From: an uncultured Bacilli bacterium
Lineage (GTDB): Bacteria > Bacillota_I > Bacilli_A > RF39 > UBA660
Assembly (NCBI GenBank): GCA_949439935.1
Contig: CASRZA010000007.1
Span: 1-34,423 of the forward strand
Length of the DNA: 34,423 bases
Reading direction: 5' to 3'
Below the pieces are notes generated by a model, which was given only the letters and a program-made list of their open reading frames with translations, had not been told where the DNA came from and did not search any database. This document shows positions 25,094 to 33,361 of this stretch, one piece after another. Every line of letters starts with the position of its first letter. The stretch's first letter is position 1. The position numbers were made by a program, and so were the translations under genes.

Positions 25094-25861
25094 TTAATTC
25101 GCAGTGTCCGCACCTCCGCCACCACCAATTTCGTTTCCATTTTCCTGGCTTACAACCGTAGAATAGGAGGTGCTCACAGAAAAAGACTCAAACTGAGAGA
25201 AAGACTCTGAATTAGAAATATTATTAGAACACTCAAAACCACCATGAGAAAATACGTAAGCCTCAGACTGAATGCCTTCAGTCGTCACAGCATATATCGA
25301 AAAATTAGCACTTCTCGCATAATTTCCTCCATGCCCACAGAAATCAAACGGCAAAGAATCTTTTACATTTATTTTTCTATACTCGCCATCATCTACTGAT
25401 ATAAAATAACTTTCGATAAGAAACTCTTTCTCAAAAATAACTGAATTTAAAGCTGCAAAGGAAGAGCCATTCTCTATATCAACATCTATAATATTAGGCT
25501 TTTCTCTATTATCTACACTAAAATATAAAGTACAAGAATCTGCATTTGACGTTTTTAAATTGATGGTCTTCGTCTCCGGATCTTGAGAAAGAACACCACC
25601 TTTTAAACAGGAACTTTTTTCAACATCCAAAACATAACCCTCTTTTGGAAATTCCTTCCTATTTTGTAAAATAAAATTTCCCTCGTCGTCTTCCAAATAG
25701 TACACCAAAGTTCCCTTATCCTTATCCAGAGAATCTCTGCTTGAATCTTTATTTGAAAAGAAAAGATTGGTACTGACAGACAGTAGAAGCATAGTAGCTA
25801 ACAAAAACACAACTGCAAAACTTATTTTTAAGATACTTTTTCTAGATTTTTCCGGGTTCAT
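25094..25861 (-). CDS. Secreted or membrane-anchored protein of an unrecognised small family
   Basis: The protein has 255 residues. A basic start and one hydrophobic helix (13-34) suggest a signal anchor or uncleaved signal, with no lipobox. Then come a region with C85 and C110 (CLKGG...SCTLYF, a pattern seen in exported Gram-positive repeat domains), a beta-rich domain with C175 and C211 (FCGHGGNYARSANFSIY, GGFEC), and a serine-rich tail (212-240) ending in GNEIGGGGGADTAN. No LPxTG. A clear paralogue lies at 27313-28065 as a pseudogene. The promoter is strong, the leader is about 115 bases, and YfhO follows. Function is unknown. Four cysteines suggest two disulfides, and the Ser-rich tail could be glycosylated (inference). 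Confidence 0.8.
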   Translation of the reverse strand: MNPEKSRKSILKISFAVVFLLATMLLLSVSTNLFFSNKDSSRDSLDKDKGTLVYYLEDDEGNFILQNRKEFPKEGYVLDVEKSSCLKGGVLSQDPETKTINLKTSNADSCTLYFSVDNREKPNIIDVDIENGSSFAALNSVIFEKEFLIESYFISVDDGEYRKINVKDSLPFDFCGHGGNYARSANFSIYAVTTEGIQSEAYVFSHGGFECSNNISNSESFSQFESFSVSTSYSTVVSQENGNEIGGGGGADTAN

Positions 25862-25960
25862 ATTAGGAAGCCCCTTTCTATATATCTGGACCTTGTGTTT
25901 ATCCGATCTTGTCTCATAAATGTTTCAAATCAACTCTTACTCGTCAAGCTTTTTTACTCA
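25862..25960 (-). repeat. Conserved leader of the small secreted protein gene
   Basis: This leader shares ordered blocks with the one at 28066-28150: AATAAGTA-AGTATTT, then AAAGCTTGAC-AG, then GGATAA near the start codon. It shares AAGCTTGAC and the GGATAA(A)ACACAAGGTCC unit with 1-100. Spacing and sequence between blocks vary. The 5' untranslated region is long for a bacterial gene. Confidence 0.7.
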
Positions 25961-25984
25961 AAATACTATACTTATTACAGGTAT

Positions 25985-26014
25985 ATTATACCATAAAAGA
26001 ATTCGACTAGTCAA
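25985..26014 (-). promoter_or_regulatory. Promoter of the small secreted protein-YfhO unit
   Basis: TTGACT, 18-bp spacer, extended -10 TGGTATAAT. The -35 box contains the TGA stop (26011-26013) of the acyltransferase gene. Confidence 0.8.
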
Positions 26015-27144
26015 TTTTCTTTAGGATTCATCTCTGGACGACATAACTTACTTTTAAGAAAATCAATAAAGCATACTACTAGTTTGGCTATATAATCAAC
26101 ACAATAGGAAAAAACATTAGATAAGACAAATACGAACAATACTACTGGAAAATAATAAATCAGTCTTTCGCTAAAAGAATCGGTCATCTCGATTAGTTTA
26201 GGATACACAAATAAATCTAATATGTTCGATAATAAATATGTACTTAAAGATAAACGTGCTATCGACGAAATAGATTTATTTACTATTGTCGGCATTTTAT
26301 CTATTTTCAAATTTAATATTAGTACGAAAAACAAAACTGAAGTAATTAAATTATCTACGCTATTATAATTGTTAGTTACATTCATCAAAAAGCCTCTTCC
26401 ATAATTTCTAAAATAATTATATAAACCGAAGATAAAAACAGAAACGACTAACAGAACAAAATTTTTTTTCGTCCCTAACTTTATTTTATACTCACCTAAA
26501 TAAGCACCTATAAAATAATAAGTCAAAGGGTATATTACTGACCACATATCTGGAATCAGTTTTTGATATGTATTGGAAGACCAAGGTTTTAAAAAGAAAT
26601 CTTTAGTATACCAATCAAAAGAATTAAGAACTGTCGGAAGAATAGTTAATACTATTAAAGTTAAAATTAATGCCTTCCTTTGCTTCTTGGATTTCAAATT
26701 GTTCCATATTAAATTAATAAAAGGAATCAGCAAAAACAAAATTAGATATAACTCGACATACCATCCATAATCGCAAGCGCCGAAATTTAAGATCCTTAGA
26801 ACGGCTCCACCCATATTGAAATATTCACCCAAATAATATCTTTTAAAACATAGACAGCAAATACTACATAACAGATAAACTATATAGAATTTTAGTAAGG
26901 GCTTATAATAACTCCTCTTTAATTCTTTCTTATTCATTAAGAATCCCGTTATTAATAAAAATAATGGCACACATATAACAAACAAAGAGCGAAGTGTCAC
27001 TAGAACGTACATTTGAATACCTTTAACTGGTATTGTATAAAATCCTGCATTCCAAAGGAAATGAACAGCGACGACAAAAAAAACAGCTAAGGCTTTAATT
27101 AAATCTATATTTATATTTCTATTAGTTCTCTTAATACCTTTCAT
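26011..27144 (-). CDS. Acyltransferase family 3 (OafA/WecH-like) membrane protein
   Basis: This roughly 377-residue protein has about ten helices. NINIDLIKALAVFFVVAVHFLW near the N-terminus holds the conserved His of acyltransferase_3 enzymes, and LLITGFLMNKKELKRSYYKPLLKFY follows, as in OafA, WecH and similar O-acetyltransferases. These transfer acetyl or other acyl groups from the inside to glycans outside. The start is ATG 27144 after GAGGAAG; a longer start at 27159 overlaps that ribosome site. It lies between the two copies of the small secreted protein. Its target may be the surface polysaccharide or a glycan on that protein (inference). Confidence 0.88.
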   Translation of the reverse strand: MKGIKRTNRNINIDLIKALAVFFVVAVHFLWNAGFYTIPVKGIQMYVLVTLRSLFVICVPLFLLITGFLMNKKELKRSYYKPLLKFYIVYLLCSICCLCFKRYYLGEYFNMGGAVLRILNFGACDYGWYVELYLILFLLIPFINLIWNNLKSKKQRKALILTLIVLTILPTVLNSFDWYTKDFFLKPWSSNTYQKLIPDMWSVIYPLTYYFIGAYLGEYKIKLGTKKNFVLLVVSVFIFGLYNYFRNYGRGFLMNVTNNYNSVDNLITSVLFFVLILNLKIDKMPTIVNKSISSIARLSLSTYLLSNILDLFVYPKLIEMTDSFSERLIYYFPVVLFVFVLSNVFSYCVDYIAKLVVCFIDFLKSKLCRPEMNPKEN

Positions 27145-27166
27145 ATCAATCTTCCTCATATATTCT

Positions 27167-27195
27167 ATTATAACATAGTATTAAAAAAACAGAAA
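27167..27195 (-). promoter_or_regulatory. Promoter of the acyltransferase gene
   Basis: TTTCTG, 17-bp spacer, extended -10 TGTTATAAT on the minus strand. Confidence 0.55.
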
Positions 27196-27243
27196 AGCAT
27201 TACTTAAAGTTTAAATTCTGTTACAACTGAAAAATTCAAAATT

Positions 27244-27273
27244 AAAAAATCAGTTTAGATAAAACTAAAACTG
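27244..27273 (-). terminator. Terminator after the pseudogene
   Basis: CAGTTTTAG pairs with CTAAACTG (one bulged T), followed by ATTTTTTAATTTT on the minus strand. Confidence 0.6.
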
Positions 27274-27312
27274 GATTTCTTAATAGAATTTTATTAGATA
27301 GTAATTATATTA

Positions 27313-28065
27313 TTAGTTTGGATTAGCATCTTCTCCGTCTGGAGTTGCAGGCCCTTCGGTGGCTGATAGGGATGCTCCCATGGAGGCAGAATCAGAGGCA
27401 GAGGCAGAAACAGAGAGAGAAATATTATCAAAGCATTCAAAATTTCCATGATAAAATTCATAAGCATCAGACTGATTGCCATCAGGCGTTACAGCATATA
27501 TCGAAAAGCGAGCGGACCTCGCATAATTCTCTCCGTGGCCACAGAAATCAAAAGGCAAGGGTTCTTTAACAGCTATTTTGCTATACTCACCATCATTTAC
27601 AGATATGAAATATTTTTCGATAAGAAACTCTTTTTCAAAAAGAACTGCATTTAAAGTCGCAAAGTGTGTATCATTCACTATGTCGACGTTTATGATATTA
27701 GGTTTTTTTCTACTATCTATGTTAAAATATAAAGTACTGGAATCAGCATTTGATGTCCTTAAATTAATAGATTTAGTCGCCGTATCTTAAGAAAGAACGC
27801 CTCCTTTTAAACAGACACTTTTTTCCACATTTAAAACATAGCCATCTGTAGGAAATTTTTTCGTATTTTGTAAAACAAAATTTTCTTCATCATCTTCCAA
27901 ATAGAAAGCTAACGTCCCTTTGTTACTATTTAAAAAAAATTCATCCGAAGCCCCGCTTGAAAATAAAAAGCTAGCAACAACTGGCATTAATACTATAGTC
28001 GCTAACGAAAATACAACTGCAAAACTTATTTTTAAGACACTTCTCTTAGATTTTCTTGACTCCGT
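27313..28065 (-). pseudogene. Broken paralogue of the small secreted protein
   Basis: The whole length aligns in one frame with the protein at 25094-25861: KISFAVVFSLATIVL for the membrane helix, NKGTLAFYLEDDEENFVLQN, CLKGGVLS, then TKSINLRTSNAD and FDFCGHGENYARSARFSIYAV. Two lesions stand out. The codon matching the ATG start is ACG (28065-28063), and the Gln codon CAA after GVLS is TAA (27789-27787). The Cys matching C110 is Ser. The C-terminal tail is Ser/Ala-rich (SVSASASDSASMGASLS) and ends in DANPN. The promoter, leader and terminator are still intact, which suggests recent loss. Confidence 0.88.
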
Positions 28066-28150
28066 ATTTGAAGACTCCTCACTCTAGTTATCCGGGACTT
28101 GCCTAATAAGCATCACAAAACCATTTCTGCTTGTCAAGCTTTCATTCTAA
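28066..28150 (-). repeat. Leader copy of the pseudogene
   Basis: This region aligns with 25862-25960 in block order (AATAAGTAGAGTATTT, AAAGCTTGACAAG, CCCGGATAA). Good -10 and -35 boxes lie upstream at 28172-28201. GTGAGGAG could still act as a ribosome site, but no ATG follows in frame. Confidence 0.65.
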
Positions 28151-28171
28151 ATACTCTACTTATTAAAATAC

Positions 28172-28201
28172 ATTATATCACAAAAAAATAAAATCCGTCA
28201 A
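28172..28201 (-). promoter_or_regulatory. Promoter of the pseudogene copy
   Basis: TTGACG, 18-bp spacer, extended -10 TGATATAAT. Same geometry as 25985-26014, and both are preceded by an AAAGAAA stretch. The DNA from 28202 to 28492 upstream of it holds no gene I can recognise; open frames there are short and look random. Confidence 0.75.
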
Positions 28202-28492
28202 TTTCTTTATAGACTCTTCTTAATGGTTTCTATTTCATAATGATATCAAAAATTCAAAAAAAGGTTATCAAACAAAGAACTTCCTTTCTCATAACGACAT
28301 CCTTAAAGGTAGAAAGACAACACTTAAATCATAAATTATCAAAACCAAAAAACACAAGATTTCTCAATTGCTTTGCAAGGCTTTCTATAAATAAAAAATT
28401 ACTGAAATTCACGTGCTCATAATCTTAAAAAATCGACAAGTTTTGTAAAAATATTTATATACTATCAATATTAAAGCTTTTAAAATAATAAT

Positions 28493-28519
28493 AAAAAAGA
28501 GAATAAATTAATTATCCTC
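28493..28519 (-). terminator. Terminator after the large surface protein gene
   Basis: GAGGATAA / TTATTCTC stem (one G-U), TTAAT loop, then TTTTTTATT on the minus strand. Confidence 0.8.
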
Positions 28520-28544
28520 TGTATACCAATAGACCTATAAAGAA

Positions 28545-31500
28545 TTATTTGGACTTTTTAATAATAAATACCACTACTATTGACAAACTTAATGTTGCTG
28601 TAATGACTAATAATACTAGTTTAGTTGTTTTTTTCGCTTGTTCCTCTTCATCCGTTAAATTGTTATTATCTTCTTTGCTTGAATTATCAATATTAGGTTT
28701 TTGTTCCTCATTATCTGTTCCATTATTATCTGGCAATTGTTCTTCATTATCGTCAGGTTTCACTGTAGTCTCATTGTCATCTTCATCGTCATTATTAGTA
28801 CTATTGTTTGAACCGCTGTTATTACCATTATTACCGTTATTGCCGTTATCATTAGGCTTATTCGGTTTCTCAGGTTTGCTTACTCCAGGAGTACTTGGTT
28901 TATTGTCGCCTGGATTCTCCGGTTCAACTGGTTTATTGTCGCCTGGATTCTCCGGTTCAACTGGTTTGTTGTCGCCTGGATTCTCCGGTTCAACTGGTTT
29001 GTTGTCGTCCGGATTCTCCGGTTCAACTGGTTTGTTGTCATCCGGATTCTCTGGGTCAACTGGTTTATTAACATCATCTTTATCTTCTTCAAACGAATCT
29101 ATTTTTGCAATTAATTTTCCAACATTGCCGACCGAATCATAGAATTCTATTTCATACTCACCATTTTTAGTATATTCGTAAATTCCATTTCCTTCTTTAA
29201 ACGTAATTTCTTTACTAGGGTTTACTACAGTTACAATTACTTTATCGTCATGAATTTCATATTTCAACTCAGCAGTTGGAACAGTCTTGTCTATCCAGTC
29301 AACTTTTGCAATTATAGTTCCCATATTTCCAGCAGCGTCTTGGAATTCAAATATAAATTCGCCATTTTCAGTAAACACATGATCTGTCTTTCCGCCATTG
29401 TTTGTTACAGTTACATTTTCTTCATTAAAGGACACCCTTGCAGTAACATCTTTATTAGTCGATGTTCCTATATCGTATTCCACTGTTGCTTCCGGCGTTA
29501 CTGTATCAATCCAATCGACCTTAGCCGTTGCCGTACCCTTATTTCCCGCTGTATCCACAAACTCAAAAGTGAAAACACCATTAGAAAGGAACTCATAAGT
29601 AAATGGATTAATATTTGTAATATAATTTCCATCGCTGTCCCAAACGTCACCATTTTCGTCTGCTTTTAAACCAGGAATCATAATACCGTCGATATTATAA
29701 ATATTTCCTTCCTCATCAACAGTATAACTTCCATTATTTGTTACAGTAACTTTTTCACTCGGTTTCAATGTGGCAATTACAGATTGATTAGTAGCAGAGC
29801 GAGTAGAAAATTCAAACGTAGCAGTCGGAGCCTCTCTATCGATCCAATCGACTTTAGCTACTGCCGATCCCTCTAGACCCGTTTCCTTATCGATAAATCT
29901 AAATATATGTTCGCCGTTTTCTGTAAACGTATGTGTGTCTCCACCTTCACTTATTATTTCAAAGTTAGATGAAGTAATATTTAAAAGCCTTGCTACGACA
30001 TCTTGATTAGTTGGGTCAGTAGTGCTATATCCTATTCCTGCAGTCGGTCTTGGATTTTTTGTTATATCTTGGAAGATATTAAACGCTCTAGCAGCAAACC
30101 AATTTCCATTAGTTCTATCTGCTACAATTTTAACGTATTGAACCTCCCTCGGATTATCTATTTCAAATTTTTGAGTGAGATTGACGGCTTGTTCATTAGA
30201 ATTTGCCTGTGAAGAATAAGTTAAACCTTTTCTCTGTGATAATATTTCCCAATTCTTACCATCCGTACTTCCCCAAATAGTTCCATCGTTGATTCTACCA
30301 TTTCCTCCGCTTGCTGGAACGAATTCCACAGCTGAAACAAATCTCGGTTTATCTAATTTTATTGTGATAAATCTTTCTGTATCGCTTCCGTCCCATGCAC
30401 TATGCCATCTAGTATTATAGTTTCCATCGATTGCAAAGCTAGCAGAACCAGCGTTATTTGTTGCCTGAGTAGATACATCTTCTATAGATAGGTGAGATAC
30501 AGCTACATATTTTCTTGTATCAGGTTGATTGTCTGGCGTAAATGTATAAGTTACCGAATTCGTTGCTAATTGTGTGCCAGTTGCACCTCTTCTAACATGT
30601 AGAGTTTTATCTCCCGTATTATCTGGAGAAGCAATTCGATATGATGTCCAAGAATCGCTTTCGCTATTGCGCCATTCGTAAGTTAAATCTATACCAACGA
30701 CTCTGTTTTCTAAATCATTCGCATATAAATTACTACTTAATGAACCTTCCGTGATATCTATAGTATATCTATAGTCTGTTAATCCCATAAATTTAAAGAT
30801 TATATCATTTTCAGAGGTAATTTTAGCTAATTCCTCTTGTGTGAGTTCAAGAGAATCGTCCATTACAAATTCTGTAAAAGTAGTTCCCCCATCTAAACTG
30901 TAGGCCCAAGCAAGTTGATACAGTGGATTCTTGATAATTTTATTAGCATTTTCACCATCAAATGAGAACGTCATCGGGTCAGGTTGAGCTTTATTCAATA
31001 ATTGTCTTGCATGAGTTCTAACTGCATCTACTTGAATTGTCTCGTTTGAAGTTGCAGCAGAAGCCTTCTCTAACGCTTCCTTTTCTAGTCTATCGATGTG
31101 TAATTTCTCACTGCCATCTAAATAAGGTCTGATAACCTTAAGCAAGTCGAACATTGCGACAGGATGATACGCATAAGCTTTAATTATTCTATTCGCCAAA
31201 GCATACCAATCGCTCGAAGTAATCGTTCCGCCTTCATTTTTAACACTCATCTTTTTATAAAGATTGATGATGTAATCATAAGTGTCCAAATTGATATCGT
31301 TGACTTCTAAAGATTTAAAATATGTTTCTAATTTCTTATTATCATCTGTATAAGAATTCGCAGATAGATTTAAATACAACGATTTTTTATAATCTTCGTA
31401 TCTATTTAAGTTCGCTTGTGCTAAATATAGATATCCGGTACTTGATGCGCCCTTATTGCCACTGATGTGTTTATCAGTAAAATATTTATTATTCCAGTTA

Positions 31501-33146
31501 AACATATAACGTACAGGAATTGCTCCACCCCAGGTACTTCCAGCGCCACCCCAGTTACCATATCTTGGTGACCAGTATCCATTGCCATTCGCATCTTGAT
31601 AATAACTGATATACAGCTCATGTCCTACTTGATAAGCTCCTGTTGCAGGAACACCATTGACACGATACATACTTTGCCCTACACGAGAAGCATTCCAGCA
31701 GATACCACCATTAGCAAATACCATCCAATATCTAGGTATCTTCTGGCCATTTATCAAGCCATACGGAACACCATATTTACTTAAATAAAATTGATTATCA
31801 TATTTTTCCCTGTTTTCCTCAGCATAAAACTTATCTTGCTTATATTGTGGAGATACATAATCTATCATATAGAAACTTATGCTCTGCTTTTCGTGTGTAA
31901 ATCCATTAAGCCAAATGAGGTCACCATTACTCGTTCCATCTTGCATAACCATGCGCATCAACTCTACGTGATAATCTTTAAACCAGTTATTATCGATGAA
32001 TTCACCTTGTAAACCGTTTGTCTTAACTATTTTCAATTCATTATTATCGAATAGATTTTTCATTATACCAAAGCGCTCTAAATAGTCGTACGAAGGAGAA
32101 GGAAAATCAAAGTTGAGTGGAGATATAATTTTATCTGTAGAATATCCCGCAGCCAAAGCGATAGCCATTTTTTCATAGACATATCCATTTTCTGAATTCA
32201 TTTCATTTTGGTATTTATGATAAATATCAGAAATAACAGTTATGAATTTTGTAATATTTGCAATCTCACCAACTTCGATGACTTCCTCTACTCTTCTATT
32301 ATCGCTTAAAATCCAATCCATAGTTTCAGCAAATTTATTATCTATGTCTGCTAGATATTGGACATTCCAATAACCTAATTTATTTACTAATTCCCTTTCA
32401 AGAATGAGTCTATAATTATTGTTATAATTGTCTTCTGAACTATTAGATCTTAAAATATTGTCATAATAATCCAATTTTTGAATTTTATTGTAATTTCCTA
32501 CATCGTCAAACTCAAAATCTTTTGTAACTAAGCGTGCATCTGCTATAGTACCATGGTCAGCAGCGTTTGAGCCATTTGGATCGACATAAATACAAAGATA
32601 TTTATATCCTGTAACATCTAAATCGACCTCAAGAGATTCGCTTGTACCGGTCATGACATCAGTTCTATCGATCAATTTATCCCAAGTTTTTCCGTCGCGC
32701 GAAGCAGCAATTCTAAACCAAATGCTACCATTCGTTCCTCTTGCCGCATCGACGCCGAGTCTTGCAGTAAACCTTGGAAACTTTGTTGAATATTCAGATA
32801 TATCAAAAGTTACTTGTCCTTTTGCATGAACACCAAGACCCTTTGCGAATAATCTTTTTTCTCCATTTACTATAAGACTTAAAATTCCACCATCCTGGTT
32901 TTTATCCTTTTGAATTTCATGACCAGCCCAACCATTATAAGACCAGTTGTTCTCTGTAATATAATCTAGGTCAGATAAATAGTGATATCCCTTTGTTAAA
33001 TCTGTATTTGCAAGCAACTTTTTGGTCTCTACTTCGTTTGTTGCTTCTCGATAAACATTTTTGGGATATAATATACCTGCTGCTAAAGATATACTTACTA
33101 TTCCAACTAATAAATAACTATATTTCTTTTTCTTATTATTACGCAT
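28545..33146 (-). CDS. Large multidomain surface protein (NPCBM, Cys-His core, F5/8C, Ig-like repeats)
   Basis: About 1533 residues from ATG 33146 (AAGGGTGG ribosome site; numbers below count from an ATG three codons earlier). Order: signal peptide (12-32); NPCBM-type carbohydrate-binding module (about 51-212, with GLGVHAKG and YLCIYVDP); a central region with GGICWNASRVGQSMYRVNGVPA and VGHELYISYYQDANGNGYW, whose Cys486, His512 and Asp521 could form a papain/transglutaminase-like triad; F5/8 type C domain (about 880-1030); four Ig-like repeats marked by AKVDWID; Pro-Glu-Asn repeats; an Asn/Asp-rich linker; a C-terminal helix and KKSK. No LPxTG, so it is probably held by the helix. A host-glycan-binding adhesin or enzyme is inferred. 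Confidence 0.85.
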   Translation of the reverse strand: MRNNKKKKYSYLLVGIVSISLAAGILYPKNVYREATNEVETKKLLANTDLTKGYHYLSDLDYITENNWSYNGWAGHEIQKDKNQDGGILSLIVNGEKRLFAKGLGVHAKGQVTFDISEYSTKFPRFTARLGVDAARGTNGSIWFRIAASRDGKTWDKLIDRTDVMTGTSESLEVDLDVTGYKYLCIYVDPNGSNAADHGTIADARLVTKDFEFDDVGNYNKIQKLDYYDNILRSNSSEDNYNNNYRLILERELVNKLGYWNVQYLADIDNKFAETMDWILSDNRRVEEVIEVGEIANITKFITVISDIYHKYQNEMNSENGYVYEKMAIALAAGYSTDKIISPLNFDFPSPSYDYLERFGIMKNLFDNNELKIVKTNGLQGEFIDNNWFKDYHVELMRMVMQDGTSNGDLIWLNGFTHEKQSISFYMIDYVSPQYKQDKFYAEENREKYDNQFYLSKYGVPYGLINGQKIPRYWMVFANGGICWNASRVGQSMYRVNGVPATGAYQVGHELYISYYQDANGNGYWSPRYGNWGGAGSTWGGAIPVRYMFNWNNKYFTDKHISGNKGASSTGYLYLAQANLNRYEDYKKSLYLNLSANSYTDDNKKLETYFKSLEVNDINLDTYDYIINLYKKMSVKNEGGTITSSDWYALANRIIKAYAYHPVAMFDLLKVIRPYLDGSEKLHIDRLEKEALEKASAATSNETIQVDAVRTHARQLLNKAQPDPMTFSFDGENANKIIKNPLYQLAWAYSLDGGTTFTEFVMDDSLELTQEELAKITSENDIIFKFMGLTDYRYTIDITEGSLSSNLYANDLENRVVGIDLTYEWRNSESDSWTSYRIASPDNTGDKTLHVRRGATGTQLATNSVTYTFTPDNQPDTRKYVAVSHLSIEDVSTQATNNAGSASFAIDGNYNTRWHSAWDGSDTERFITIKLDKPRFVSAVEFVPASGGNGRINDGTIWGSTDGKNWEILSQRKGLTYSSQANSNEQAVNLTQKFEIDNPREVQYVKIVADRTNGNWFAARAFNIFQDITKNPRPTAGIGYSTTDPTNQDVVARLLNITSSNFEIISEGGDTHTFTENGEHIFRFIDKETGLEGSAVAKVDWIDREAPTATFEFSTRSATNQSVIATLKPSEKVTVTNNGSYTVDEEGNIYNIDGIMIPGLKADENGDVWDSDGNYITNINPFTYEFLSNGVFTFEFVDTAGNKGTATAKVDWIDTVTPEATVEYDIGTSTNKDVTARVSFNEENVTVTNNGGKTDHVFTENGEFIFEFQDAAGNMGTIIAKVDWIDKTVPTAELKYEIHDDKVIVTVVNPSKEITFKEGNGIYEYTKNGEYEIEFYDSVGNVGKLIAKIDSFEEDKDDVNKPVDPENPDDNKPVEPENPDDNKPVEPENPGDNKPVEPENPGDNKPVEPENPGDNKPSTPGVSKPEKPNKPNDNGNNGNNGNNSGSNNSTNNDDEDDNETTVKPDDNEEQLPDNNGTDNEEQKPNIDNSSKEDNNNLTDEEEQAKKTTKLVLLVITATLSLSIVVVFIIKKSK
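28909..29073. repeat. 33-bp tandem repeat, five copies, inside the surface protein gene
   Basis: The units encode the 11-residue repeat PVEPENPGDNK (with D or G variants) that forms the stalk before the membrane anchor. The three copies nearest the C-terminus are almost identical in DNA, so slippage could change the copy number and stalk length. Confidence 0.9.
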
Positions 33147-33215
33147 AATAATCATCCACCCTTTTTTATTATCATTTATAATAGTACAAACTTTCTTCTT
33201 ACAAGTTCTAAAAAT

Positions 33216-33245
33216 ATTTTATCACAAACGTATAGTGTTTGTAAA
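33216..33245 (-). promoter_or_regulatory. Promoter of the surface protein gene with internal operator-like repeat
   Basis: TTTACA, 18-bp spacer, extended -10 TGATAAAAT. The spacer and box edges hold the inverted repeat ACAAAC-N7-GTTTGT (33224-33242), placed where a repressor would block polymerase. A second TTGACA lies 17-20 bases further upstream. Confidence 0.6.
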
Positions 33246-33325
33246 CATTTTGTGTGAAATTGTCAATAATTTACACTTAGTTTTTTGCCCGCCATGATAA
33301 TTATAAAAATCATCCAGACGGTCCT

Positions 33326-33355
33326 AAAAAAAACTAGAAAATTGACTTTTTAGTT
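33326..33355 (-). terminator. Possible terminator after the Fic remnant
   Basis: AACTA / TAGTT arms extended by AAA / TTT across a mismatch, then eight T on the minus strand. Weak stem. The rest of 33246-33361 holds nothing I recognise apart from a short imperfect hairpin near 33292-33313. Confidence 0.4.
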
Positions 33356-33361
33356 GCACCA

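Noticed and set aside
28240-28422. Plus-strand 60-codon frame in the gap after the pseudogene promoter
   Set aside because: No ribosome site, no recognisable motif, and composition like random AT-rich DNA.
28600-28760. LPxTG cell-wall anchor in the surface protein
   Set aside because: The only near match, QLPDNN, is far from the membrane helix and does not fit the motif.
28549-29142. Plus-strand open frame of 197 codons rich in Gly, Leu and Ser
   Set aside because: It is the antisense of the Pro-Glu-Asn repeats and low-complexity tail of the surface protein gene. The minus frame has the domains, ribosome site, promoter and terminator.
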